Positions 22,733-33,800 of a DNA stretch of 64,000 nucleotides are shown piece by piece. Both the position numbers and the translations under genes were made by a program. The DNA is from Nothophaeocryptopus gaeumannii. Taxonomy: Eukaryota; Ascomycota; Dothideomycetes; Mycosphaerellales; Mycosphaerellaceae. Positions within the stretch are counted from its first letter, which is position 1; each line of letters begins with the position of its first letter. The notes beneath the pieces were generated by a model that worked only from the letters and a program-made list of their open reading frames with translations, was not told the origin of the DNA and searched no databases. The stretch is from contig JASISA010000010.1 of assembly GCA_031771865.1 (NCBI GenBank), forward strand, positions 1,240,001 through 1,304,000. The letters run 5' to 3'.

Positions 22733-25700
22733 CTAACCAAAGAACGCTCTCACCGTCTGCTGAGTCTCGGGCGCCAGGTGCGAAAGAAGTGCATTTGCGT
22801 CAAGCCCAGCAGTAGCTATGAGTTTCCTCCCCGCGCCGACGATCCGCTGTGCCATTTGGCCTTGCAGGGTTTCGGCTTCGAGGGCTTGAGCGATGAAGCG
22901 GAAGCATTCGGCGGCTTTGGACATGACGGCTGGGTTTTGGCTGCAAAGTGACTTTGTTAGCGTTGCTCACACCAGTAATATCCGTGTTTTGTGGGTAGTA
23001 CTCACTCATCAATCAACTGCGCCAAAAAGCTATAAGCATACGGTGCAGCCTCCTCATCATTCACAACAGGAAGCGTGTCAAGCCAATGCGTCACGACCTC
23101 AGAAACGTTCTGCACTTTACCGTTGTTAAAGTGCAGAACCTTTGCGATGCTAGCGCAAGCGTTCTCGGTCGCGAAAGCGTCAGCGTCACTTCGGGCGTTA
23201 GGCCGCTGTGTGACTTCGAAAAGGATGGGCAGGGATCCAGCGGCGAATTCTGACCATTGCTCGCCACCCTTATGTGCTGCGACACCGACACCGTAGCATG
23301 CTGCTTGTCGATTGGCGGCCTGGTCGTCGCGCATGCCGCCCACGAGAGGTTGGGCGATGTGGGAGTAGTAGTGCCATGAGGCGGGGCCACAGAATTCGAG
23401 GACGTCATCAAGGATGCAGAGGGCCCATTGTCGCTGAGTTGGGTCTGCGTTCGTGACGAAAAGGTCGTAGTAGTTGAGCAGCCGCTCCCAGTGTGGCAGG
23501 AAAGTCTGGCCTTGGTGCTTGAAGATCGTGTGGAAAGCCTTGTTCATGTCGCTGAGCAAGGTCTGGTCGTCCTCAACAGCAAACTCGAAATCCTCGCCAG
23601 CCTCCTCACCGTCTTCACGTTGCTCGGCCTCTTCAGCGCGCTCCTTGACACGTGCTTGGTAATCCTTGAGCACGGTCTCGGCGGATGTGATGAAGACGGC
23701 CATATGGTCATTCGAAAGGGAGTCCTTGCCCGAGACCTCAACAGATTCGTAGAAGCACTGGTACATCTCTGCAAGTGTCTCGATGGCAGGCTCAGTCTCA
23801 AGCACCTCGAGAACCTTCTCGATAGTACCCTTCCAGAGCTTGAGGTAGTCAGGTGAGTTGACGCCGAACGCGACTTTGTAGGCATTGAGCAGCTGTGGCA
23901 CAGCCTTGGCGGATGCGACGCGCACCGGATCGTGGAAAAAGAACGCAAGACCTGGAATCGCAACCTTCTCCATGATCTCCAAGACGTATGGTGCGAAGCC
24001 AGCCTCGAGGTTCTGCGCGTAGACAGTGATGAGTTCAATCGCCATGAACTTGTCGTCGAGCGTGCTGGTCTTGATGCCAATGTACTTGCCCTTGAGCGGA
24101 ACAAGCTCCCATCCCTCTTCTTGTTCAATCTGCGCGACGTTCTCCTCATCATCGAGAAGTTGAATATCGGCCTTGGCCTGTGCGAGCTTCATGAGTGGCG
24201 GCATGACGGTCTGGAGGTACGGGACGAAGTCTTGACCAAGGACACGGCACATTCTGCCCCAGCAGTGGAGCAAGTAGCTCTCTTGCGGGTCGTCATCATC
24301 CGTGATGCCCTGCTGGACGGAGCCAAGGATATTGACTAAGTTGAGAGCGTCCTGGCCCATGCGCTCCTTTCCGACAGCTAGTGCAATGAGAGTTGCGCAC
24401 TCCATTGCCTTCGCACGCAGCAGTCTCTTCTCACGGTCGTTTGGCTCTGAGAGCACGCTGAAGAGCGCAGGCATGAGCTCGGGATACCACTTGCCGAAAG
24501 TGCTCTCCGCAGAGTCGGCAACGGTGGCGATAGTGGACAGAGCCTGCTCTTGAACAAAACGCTTCGGACTCCTAAGCAGCTGCATCAAGTTCGTGAGTAG
24601 TCTGTCGAGGTATGGCTCCAAAATCTCCTTCTCGGCTTCTTCGCAGAAGTTCACAAGAGCAGCAGCAGCGTGCGACTGCACTCTGGGCTCTGGCGCGCTC
24701 AAAGTCTCGATAAGTGCAGGTAGCACGACAGAGTGATACTTGGTCTGCATCGTGCCCTTGAAGTCGGTGCTCATCTGACCAAGCGCATTGCAAGCTGCCC
24801 ATCGCACACGCGGGTGCTCGTCACGGAGAGTAGGCATGAGGAGCTGCAGAACCTGGTTGAGCTCGCCCTCCATAATTTCTGCGCATCCCTCGCTAATAGC
24901 GGAAATACACATCAAAGCTGCGTGCTTATCCCTCCAGTTGGTCGATTGCAGCATTCGCGGGAGCCATGTGAAGGTGGGTGGGAGCAGGTCTTTGCCTCCA
25001 ATCTTGTTCGCCAGTCGATCCATGGTCTGCTCACCTGCGACGTGGTTTGAGTCGCTCTCGTCGAAATCCACATCTTCTTGTGCGTTCCAATCTTCCGCGT
25101 CCTCGTCGTCCATACCCACGTCGGTCATCAGGGACAAGCACTGAGTGACCATATCGTTGATATAGTTCTTGTCCTGCTTGCACATCTTCGGGTTGTAATC
25201 GGCGAATGTAGCCATCAACTCGAGCGCGTTCTGCCTTGCCTGATCTTCCAGCTCTTTGTCTGAGATTAATTGCACACATAACGACACCAGAGGGCCGAAA
25301 GTGCCCTTGAAGGCTTTTGATGCGACTTCTGCTAGCTCGATAACGGCCATGAGCGCTTTGGTCAGGCCCTCCGAGTCGCGGTTCTGTTGCAATGGGACAA
25401 GCGCACCCAGAATGTCTGGAATGAGGCCAAAGTATTTAGGTTGCGCCTTCTTGCTGAGCGACTGGAAAAACGACGAGAAGGCCGTCATAGTCGCGATCCT
25501 GACATTGTCATCAGAATCCCTGATCCCCTTCTGAAAGACCGACATGATGGCGTCTTCGTGCTGCTTCTCAATGATGCCGGGTGTGGTCTCAAAGATACGG
25601 AACGCGCTCTCGCGGAGGCTGGTATCGGGACTTTGGCTGGCCTGGTACAACGAACCAAGCAGATCAGGCCAAGTATCCCTCTGTCCAGTCGCGGGGTCGA

Positions 25701-26169
25701 TAATCGATTCATCGGTGTACTGTCTCGCGATCTCGGCAACGGCATCGGCGATCTTGTGGCGGACCGTCTTGTTCGGCTCGTTCGCGTAGCATTGCAGGAT
25801 CTTCGTCCTTATGGCGGTCTTGGTATCGTTGTTGAGCTGGAGGAAGACCTCCTTGTTCTCGCCAGAGGATGCTTCCTTGGTGGTTCGTGTGGCTATTCGG
25901 CGGAAGATGACTGCGCTGAATGATCGAGTCTGGTGCGCGTCAGTCTTCACTCATCCTGCTGTGTTGTATCTCTTGGTTTGACATACGCCGTCGTCGGTGG
26001 AGCCTCCCATCTGCTCAGCCAGCCCCATCAGCAGCAGGTCCGGGCGTTGCTGCACCCATTCTGTGTTCAACCGCTCTTCGGCTGCTGTTCTGGTGGTGTT
26101 ATCGGTGCTTTGCAGTCCCATCAACAACTGTTGCAGGTTTGTATGCACTTCTTGCGGTAACACGCTCAT
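22733..26169 (-). CDS. PSE1: Karyopherin importin beta-3 (Kap121/Pse1/IPO5 type)
   Basis: Three exons (26169-25987, 25929-23006, 22940-22733) give 1104 residues, close to yeast Kap121 (1089) and human IPO5. Introns are 57 nt (25930-25986; GTATGT, CTGAC branch, CCAG) and 65 nt (22941-23005; GTGAGT, CTAAC branch, GCAG). The N-terminus MSVLPQEVHTNLQQLLMGLQ and TTRTAAEERLN match the importin-beta N-terminal helices, followed by HEAT repeats such as HPRVRWAACNALGQMSTDF, and an acidic loop rich in Asp and Glu. It carries cargo, classically ribosomal proteins and histones, through the nuclear pore in a Ran-dependent way. The third exon (QNPAVMSKAAECFRFIAQAL) is short and would be lost if the intron were ignored. 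A transposon terminus lies 267 bp upstream of the ATG. Confidence 0.95.
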
Positions 26170-26889
26170 GTTGACAATGTTTCTCGCGATTTCCGCGAGC
26201 CTGATTCCGGGGAAATTCTATGTCGATATGCCCATGCGCGTTCAGGCGGGCTTCGCTCCGTGTGGACTTCGATTCGCACCCGAGGTGCTTGCACGCGTCG
26301 AATTTGTGTGGGAGCTCGTACCTTCGCGTTATATGAGTACTGAAGCGGGAATGTCGTCGTGGGTTGGGTAGGAGAGTATGGTATGTCGGCGGGCGATTTT
26401 TTTGAGGGCGGAGGGAGGACCGGACCCTGAAGCGCCCGAGGGCCGGTATAATCCTTCTTTACCGGCATCACGCTAGCGCCTTGGCGTCCGAATTTCATAC
26501 TGCAGCACCATATTAAACTTGGGATTGCTGTCTACACAACGATGGCAGGGCTGAAATGAGCATACTACAGAAAATGAAGCCGTAGAAATCAATGGTATAG
26601 CGATTTTGAGGTGTTGTTGTTACCTAATATGACGTATGTAGGCCCTCACGAAGTGAACACTCCTTTATCCTCTTAGGCATACTCATTACCTACTTGTTTA
26701 CCCAATCCTGTTCATTCTGCTGGATATATGACTATTTATATATAATAGCGGCTTTCAGCTCCTCCTTAGTTATATAGTAGTGTAGTTTAATACGTTGTTT
26801 TAGCATCCTCTAAAGGTTTTCAATAATTGAAAGGTCAGGGCTCTGTGGACTATTGGCATACTACCTAAAGCCTAACTCTACGAGCTGTA

Positions 26890-27246
26890 TGTTACGGATC
26901 GAACCGAGAGAAGCCACAACCAACCAATCCATGCGGCGCGGGTGCGCGCCAAGGGCGGCAATACCCGCTGCAAGGTGCTCTCATGCTGCCGAGTGCTCTC
27001 ACGCTCTCAGATGAGAGCAGGAGGATTCATGAGAGCATGAGAGCCACACGCTCTCTCTGAGGAACCTCTAGGTATATAGTCTCGATGGTTGACTAGCAAT
27101 TATCGTGTTCAACTCATGTTACAATCTCACTGATTGGAATAAGCCAAGACTTCCTTCACTTCGTTCCACTTGCCGACGCATTCTCCAAAGAAGCCATTCC
27201 ACGTGATTAAGCGAGTCACCTGACAAGCGAGATACCGTGCGTAACA
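26890..27246. mobile_element. Solo LTR of a retrotransposon (357 bp) with 5-bp target duplication
   Basis: The segment begins TGTTACG and ends CGTAACA, a 7-bp terminal inverted repeat with the TG...CA ends of LTRs. It is flanked on both sides by CTGTA (26885-26889 and 27247-27251), a perfect 5-bp target site duplication. There is no primer-binding site, gag or pol, so this is a solo LTR left by recombination between two LTRs. It is more GC-rich than the transposon around it and shows no obvious stop-type decay signature. Orientation cannot be set from the LTR alone. Confidence 0.9.
26977..27044. repeat. Nested inverted repeats inside the LTR
   Basis: An 11-bp stem, GCTCTCATGCT (26977-26987) with its complement at 27034-27044, encloses a second perfect hairpin GCTCTCA-GA-TGAGAGC at 27003-27018. 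The GAGAG/CTCTC theme recurs between them. Such structure could act in RNA processing or packaging of the parent element, but that is inference. Confidence 0.75.
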
Positions 27247-28470
27247 CTGTAACTTATATTTGTAGACAGGGTTATTCGTGCTTCTTATTCTATAGGCTCC
27301 GTCGTTATCTTCTTTAAGGATAAAGGCGATTCCCCTATACTAGTAGTACCTCTAGCGCGGTTTAATATGTCGTTTAAAGATGCGCTCTAGGTATTAGTCT
27401 TGGGTTATATTACTACCTTTTGACGGCTGGTTTGCTAGCTAAGGTTTACAACAAGCATGCTAGCAATAATCCTTGTCTTTATACTTGTGTTTACAAGAAG
27501 AAGGAACTATTTTATTTAAGAGCCGGGCTTCTTCTTAGATAGTTTCCTTAGCTAGTCTTAGAGTCGGTGTTCCTTTATCTGCTTCTTCTTCTTCGTATTG
27601 TTAATATAAGGGATTACCTTCAAGTTCTAAGTACTCGTCGTAGAATATTAGGTCGCTAATATAGTTCTAAGCAACTATAGCCTAATAGTGGAAGACTAAA
27701 CACTTGTTACGCTTGTTGAACTGAATACAATCCGGGTATTTACGCTCCTTATCGTTCCTAATTACCTATTCAGCATTACGAGACTCTAACATAAAGTGAA
27801 CCTCGTCTATAAAGTGGACTGCCTTCTAGAATTCACAGCCAAAGAGCCTGAATAGGTTGCTAAAGAAGTAACGCTTCTCAACGCTAGCGGCTCGGAGGTA
27901 TGACTTTTAACACGCTTTGCACTTGTAATATCCTACCTTATTCAATCTGATCTTAACTATCTACGCTGTCTTAAGCCAGGGCGTGAACAGGGCCCTCAGC
28001 TCTTCCTATTGGCACTTCCTAGTATCGTAGTTGCGGCTAATGAATGCGATTATTCGGCGGAGGAGCTTCTTAGTAATAGAGGAGGCGTATCCCCTTGGTT
28101 TATGCTGTCTACGAGCCGGGCCACCTTCTTTTAACCATGTCCTAATACTGCGTTTACTACGGCCTGTTATGCGTTCGATTTCTTTGTATAGTAGTGCTGC
28201 ATCGTTGCGCAATGTGATATAGCGTACTCGAGTTCGCGTACTAGCGTCGCGTCCTACAGGGCTGCAAACAGGCTGCGGTGTGCGCGGGCGCGCAGCCCGG
28301 CATTCTCGAATTACGCGCCCCATGTTGGAGAGCGGGTAATAAGGATCAAAATGATGTATAGATCGTGTTCTGGCGATGGGTATGTGCAATGTAATGTGGT
28401 GTAGAAGATAGAAGGTGTAGGAGGTAGTAGATTAGGTAAATCGGCAAAACAGGATTATACCGGGCCTCGG

Positions 28471-29549
28471 CCGACAGTGAGCGTAGCGTGCTCTTGGGCT
28501 CTCAGTTGCTGGGGTCAGGTCAGCCAATCAGACCGCGACAACTCACTCCTACATCGAATCGACTTCACCTCACACCTTCACTTAAACAAGCGTTTAAAAC
28601 GTATCAGCATGGACATGGCACTGTCTTTGAGAGAAAGCGAGGCCACGAAGCAACGCAGCATTGGCATGTGAACACCCCGGTTCTTCACACTCATTCCGAT
28701 GTTGGCTTGGCATCCCTCGCTTTGCTGGCTACAGGAACGCTAATCACGATGCTGCTCTCGATCCGAGTCAAGCACTGCAGACATTCCATGTATCCTCGTC
28801 TACCTGGTCTCCGGTTGTTGGTGGTGGCGGCGAACGACCTTCCAAACAGAAGAGGTCCTTGCCATGGCCTGAGGCACCATCTATCGGCAGCGATGAGGGC
28901 GTACATTGAGAGAAGAGGTATCGAGAAGATTCTCGTTTGATCAATTCATCTCGTCTCAATTAACCACACTAGCATCCCCTCTCTCATTCAATCCAAGCTA
29001 TTCTCTGAAGGAATGTTATTTTGTGGCCCACGGCTATACAAAGTCCGGCCCCTGTACGCTTGCTCCCTCTCCTGCCCTTCCTCAATGCGGGTTTCCCGAA
29101 AAAGACGTCCCATCCATCCCATGCAGTTCAGACATCGTAATCGACTGAGGGTATTGGCAAGAAAAACAACCACAATGTCCGCCAACCTTTGCTGCAAAAC
29201 GCCACCCGAAAATAGGACTCCCGCTTTCGTCACAATCTCGTTTTCTCTCTCTGGATATTGATAAGTTCTGTGAGACTCGCTGTCAATTCAAACGTCTTGG
29301 GTAGGAAAAATTCATGACATGAATGCCCTTTCGCCTCGTTTATCCAGCCTTTGGTTGGTCCCTGCTCCTAAAGCGCCATATCCTTGGTTTCTCTCTCCTG
29401 TCTCCCGGGTATGTGCGAAATTCAAGCATTGATTTTGAAAAGGAAAAATAAGCAGTCAGCCCGCCCTTATGTAATTTCGAGGTTGGTTGTCATCGACATG
29501 GCAGCTGACGTTGCCACCGATAGTCGTATACTCACATTCGCTATCACAG
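28471..29549. other. Intergenic with weak coding hints
   Basis: GC content returns to that of the flanking genes right after the transposon end. A short plus frame ending at 28909 (HVSSSTWSPVVGGGGERPSK then KRSLPWPEAPSIGSDEG) looks protein-like, but I find no matching 5' exon or domain. Otherwise nothing clear. Confidence 0.35.
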
Positions 29550-30680
29550 TCAAGTCGCCAGCCCTATAGGCCGGTGTTCATTAATCATCGGGTTCCCCAT
29601 GGAGATGGAGCGGCAATGTTGATTGAGCTCGTCGGCAGATAGAAACCATTTGCGGCAAGGGCAGTAATGGAAGAGCACGTCCGGATGCACCCTCTGCAGG
29701 TGTCGTTTCAAGGAGCTTGTCGATACAAGAGCCTCGTTGCAGTGCGGGCAAGAGTCTTGCTTGAGCCGATGCACTTTGTTGTCACCGCCTTGAGCTTTGT
29801 GGCGACAGTGTTGGTCGAACGAGTCCTCGTATATGAACCATTCTCCGCACGTGCAGTGGTGCAATTTGACCTCAGGATGATCCGAGTTGAGATGATGCTT
29901 CAACATGTTTCTGCTGAAGTGCCAGTATCTTGGGCAGTGAATGCACCAGGAAACTCCATTCGCATCTGGTTCGTCCACAGGTCGGTGATTCACGTCTGAA
30001 AGCCCGGGCGACTGTGAATCTTTGCAATGTGACAGAAGAGCTGAACGGCTCGATTCCTCGTGTAAGCAGCTGCACCGATAGATGGACGCATCTGATCGTC
30101 CTGACTGGCTTTGATCCGCAACCGCAGCCCCCTGGGTATCGAAAGGCGGCTGTCCCTGTGACAAAACGTTCCGCCTCTCTGGATCCTCGATAACAGTCCA
30201 TGAGCCCGAATTAGCCAATAGTGAAGGCTGGCGCTCAAATTTTCTGGCTCGCGCCGGTGCTTTTCCCTGACGTCCTTCATCCATGATCTCAGCATCATGT
30301 TCCTGGAGCAGGCCGCACTCTGAATAGTCTGATGCCGCTTGACTTGACAACGTATCCAACCCCTCTCCTGAATCCACAAGACTAGGTACTTCCTGCACCG
30401 TGTTCGTTGTCACCTCAAGATCTCGCTCTGGTATGGGTCCCGTCTGCTAGATGCCCGCACGACCTGCTTCTTCGACCGGAGGTAATGGCACTTGTGGGGC
30501 CTGCTCGCATTTATCAACCATTTCATAAGCTGCTCCAGTGCTTTGTCCACTGGGTACGCCACTGTCTGAAGCATTTGATGTCTCCGGATCCAGCTCCTTT
30601 GTCTGAGAAGAAACGACTTCAAGAGCCCGCGATGGACCTCGCGCTTTTGAGAGTGTAGTGTCATCCACTCCTGGGGTCAT
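29550..30680 (-). pseudogene. C2H2 zinc-finger gene interrupted by one in-frame TAG
   Basis: From ATG at 30680 (MTPGVDDTTLSKARGPSRAL) one frame runs to the stop at 29550, broken only by TAG at 30447-30449 (EEAGRAGI[stop]QTGPIPERDLEV). The downstream part holds two C2H2 fingers, each followed by a related CxC...HxxxC-type partner: CIHCPRYWHFSRNMLKHHL with HHCTCGEWFIYEDSFDQHC, and CPHCNEALVSTSSLKRHL with HYCPCRKWFLSADELNQHC. This tandem arrangement suggests a duplicated finger pair, probably binding nucleic acid. Either the gene carries a nonsense mutation, or a short intron hides the stop, or translation starts later (ATG at 30284 keeps all fingers). A 45-nt intron ending at the TAG is conceivable but has a poor donor. 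Confidence 0.6.
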
Positions 30681-30812
30681 GTACAACTCCGTGTCTGAAT
30701 CGCGCGGCTCTGCACGAGTTCGCTCACCAGCTGGACGTGACGGCGACTGCGCTTCCAATGCCGCAGTGCCTCTGGATCTCGCAACTGTATATTCAGGGCT
30801 TGTGGGGTCCTC

Positions 30813-33800
30813 CTAGTTAGCAATACTCTCTGGAGTCGCCGGCCCCTCATTCTCCCCGCCACCCTTCTCTGGATCAAACCCGTTCTCGGTAGGTTCAGAC
30901 GGCATCTGCAACTTCAATGGTGGAATCGGCTTGACGTTCTTCGCTTTCTCCTCCAGCTTCTGTTTCTTCCTCGCTGCTTGAGCCTGTTCCCTAAGCGGTC
31001 TCTTGCGCGGGGAAGTGATCTTGCCGGTGGGTGGCAATCTTGGCTTGGGAAACTTTTGCTTAGCTGGCAGATCCTCATCCTCGATCAGAGCCTCATCATG
31101 GTTGTTCCGCAGCTTGGTGCGGAAGAAATCCTGGACCAGCCCAATTTGGTGACCGAGATTATCCATCGAGATGGGATCATACGGAAGAGGAGACTCGAAG
31201 ATCAGGCCAGAGCTCGATACAGGACCTTGATTCTGAGCCTGGTATTGAGCGTGCATGCGGTTTTGTAGCAAGTGCAGCGGCACAGACATCGTCTCGAGGC
31301 CGAGCTCCTCTGCAAGGCCCAATTCGCGAAAGCCGAAGAAGTCTTCGTCCAGGTCCTCGGCAAAGTCTCCACCGACGAACTGTTCGCTGCCGTCATTGAA
31401 CGCGCCCACACCATCAGCGCCGGCATGGTCGCCCAAGGCAGGTCGCTTCAAAAAGTCAGCACATGTCACGTTGTATATCACACCACATAAACTCACCAAA
31501 AGATCTGCCAAGTGCGACTTCATGCGCTCGTGCATGACGCCCAGCTTGGTGCTCAGCCTCTCGACATCATCCCGGATATAAGTTTCAAGAGATTCAATGT
31601 CCATACCATTCTCGTCCAGTGTATGAAGGATTTGCTCCTCGAAAGTGAACCGCGGTGCATTTGCAGCATGCTTCGGTTCTTCATGGTAGAGCTGTAGGTT
31701 GGCACCCAACTTCTGCATGAACTCGGACGCGACATCAGTGACAGCTTCCAGAGCAGATGGTTGAAAGTCCTCGAAGCCCGCATGGTAAAAGATCTTGCCC
31801 ACAGCCTTTTGAAAAGCGTTCCGGTTCACCCAGGTGGCTATAAGCGGACCTTCTTCAGAGACCACGACCGCGCCGGGGTCCACCTCAACGAAGGGCTCCG
31901 GCTCGTACTTTTGAAATTGGTTCTGGTAGGTCTGCGCTTGGATCTGCATTTGCTTGACGATACCGATCTTGGAGCATACTTTGCGCGTCTCCTGCATCTG
32001 CCGTATGTTTGAGTCCATCTTCTTGTTCAAGGTGCCTTGTGTTGTTCGATATCGGTCCTTGGGATACATTCGCATCCATTCTTCCGTCTGAGGTACAGCG
32101 TAACCCTCAGAGTCTGTCGTCCATTTCCACCGAGGGTTAAGATCCGGAATTGCAGAAAGGGGATTGTAGTAGTCGGGCAGTGTGGAGTCCTCCTCCTCTC
32201 CCTCGATACCTTGCGCAAGTGTCTCGCCGCCAGCAGCGGTCTCAGCTTCCGCAGGCTCGGCTCCTTCTTGTGTCTCCGCATCAATCTGTGGTTTCTCTGA
32301 GAGCATTTTCTGCTGTCGTATCCACCTTCGCATTGCAGCTTTACTTCGCAATAGGGCAGGCTCGTCGCCATTCAGATGCTCGCCTCGAAAAAGCCGATTT
32401 CGCTCCGCTGCCGCGATTGCGCGATCCTTCTTGGTAACCTGCTTCCAGGTTTTGAACTCGGCATCATCCTCGTCAGCGTCTTCTTGTGCCACACTGATGA
32501 TCGAACGCCCGTCGACCTCCATTACATCCGCTTGGCTTCCCAGCGCACCACTTACGTGTACTCCATTCGGAAGTAAGGGTGTTGCTGACCCCGGTGGAGG
32601 TGTGTTGAAGCCGGCAGAGCTAGCATCCGGAATCTCAGAGTCTGCCCTCAGGAGGTCGTTACGCAAGTTGGAAGCTTGAGAGTGGAGCGGCGGTTTTACT
32701 TCTGGAGCAGGCGTGGCTGTATCGTCTACTGCCACGGACGGCCCGCTTGTGCCTTTTCGTGCTGAGGTCGTCGGACCACCTTTCTTAGGAGCCTTGCGAC
32801 CTCGTGAAGCCATGATGGGCGCATCGTCGTCGTCACTGTCGTCTGCATCCACCGAGTGTAGCCTTCGCTCCTCTGCCTCCACCTCCTCACGGTTTCTTAC
32901 CACGATCTCTGGGATGAGTGGTGTGAGCTTGTCCGTTTCCTTGCGCATATACAGCGCTTTCTTCCGAAGTGGGTGTCCTGGATCTTGGTTGTACTTCAAG
33001 CAGTTGGTCCAGATCAAGTTCAAGTCGTCCACAAACTCCTTCTTACTTCTGTACGCAAACTGCTTGAGCTTCTTGATCATGGTACCGATGTCCATGGGCT
33101 TCGTGATGATTTGAAAGTAGTCCGGTGCCTCGCGCTTGCTGACGCGCTGCAAGAACGGTGCAACGTGCTCAGTCATAGCCTTCAGCTCCATGAGGACCTT
33201 CTCGGCCGCTTCGTATAGCTCCTCTTGCCCCACCTTGTCTTCGCTCGCCCACTTGCTTCGTCCTTTTCTAACTTCCGAAATGAGTGTTCGCAGCTGATTG
33301 TCGGACGCTTTGACTTGATCGCGCTTCGCGTCTATTCGGGCGATGAGATGCTTGAGAGTCAGACTAGAAGCACCGAGGTCAGCACTTCCCAAGGAACCTT
33401 GAGTCGCAGCAGCTGGCACGGCGAGTCCTCTGGCAGAATTGTGATCTGCTGCACCATTAGTTCCTCCAGAGATCTCGTTCTCCACCTCGCGATCCAGTTC
33501 GTCCAGCTTCTGCTGCTCCAGCATCGCGTCGCGATCGCTCTCCAACGTGTAGAACATGCGCTGGAAGTCGTGCTTAGCCGACTCGGCCGCGGCCTTCTTG
33601 TCTTGTTCCAATTGCTTGCGCACATCTTCAGAAGACTTTGCTTGATCGGAGAGGGAGGATGCACTATGCTTCGGTGTTGCCGGCTTGGATCTAGGGGCGA
33701 TGGCGCGTATCGCGTGCGGTGACACGCCGTTAGGCAGTGCGGCCTTTCCCTTAGCCTTGAGTGGGCTCTCCTTGTCCTGATCCTCTTCCTCGTCTTCCTC

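Larger units (their letters stand above)
26730..28389 (-). pseudogene. Tc1/mariner-like transposase relic
   Basis: Reading the minus strand from ATG at 28389: a basic HTH-like part (RNDAALLYKEIERITGRSKR, SIRTWLKEGG) is followed by one nearly continuous frame broken by many TAG/TAA codons. Catalytic blocks remain: FIDEVHFM (first Asp), KEDNDG (second Asp) and SPDLSIIENL (acidic third position), about 41 residues after the second Asp by my count. Several stops fall where Trp is expected (for example NL[stop]RMLKQRIK), consistent with TGG-to-TAG change by repeat-induced point mutation. The frame runs across the solo LTR exactly when the LTR plus one CTGTA copy are removed. It cannot encode an active enzyme. 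Confidence 0.85.
26436..28470 (-). mobile_element. Tc1/mariner-like DNA transposon, stop-riddled, with inserted solo LTR
   Basis: The terminal inverted repeats are 26436-26455 (CCGAGGGCCGGTATAATCCT) and the complement of 28451-28470, which match at 19 of 20 bases. Similarity continues inwards more weakly (TTT.CCG). The element spans 2035 bp; removing the inserted LTR and one target copy leaves about 1.67 kb, normal for a Tc1-like element with one transposase gene on the minus strand. The body is clearly more AT-rich than flanking genes. I could not see a clean TA duplication at the outer ends, so the exact boundaries may be a few bases off. Confidence 0.85.

Noticed and set aside
26166..26498. 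Minus ATG frame of 110 codons in front of the importin
   Set aside because: It overlaps the transposon inverted repeat and the importin leader, with no domain; likely chance.
26890..26906. GGTTCGATCC on the minus strand, like a tRNA T-loop or pol III B box
   Set aside because: It is one base shorter than the B-box consensus, no tRNA cloverleaf or A box surrounds it, and it lies at the end of the solo LTR.
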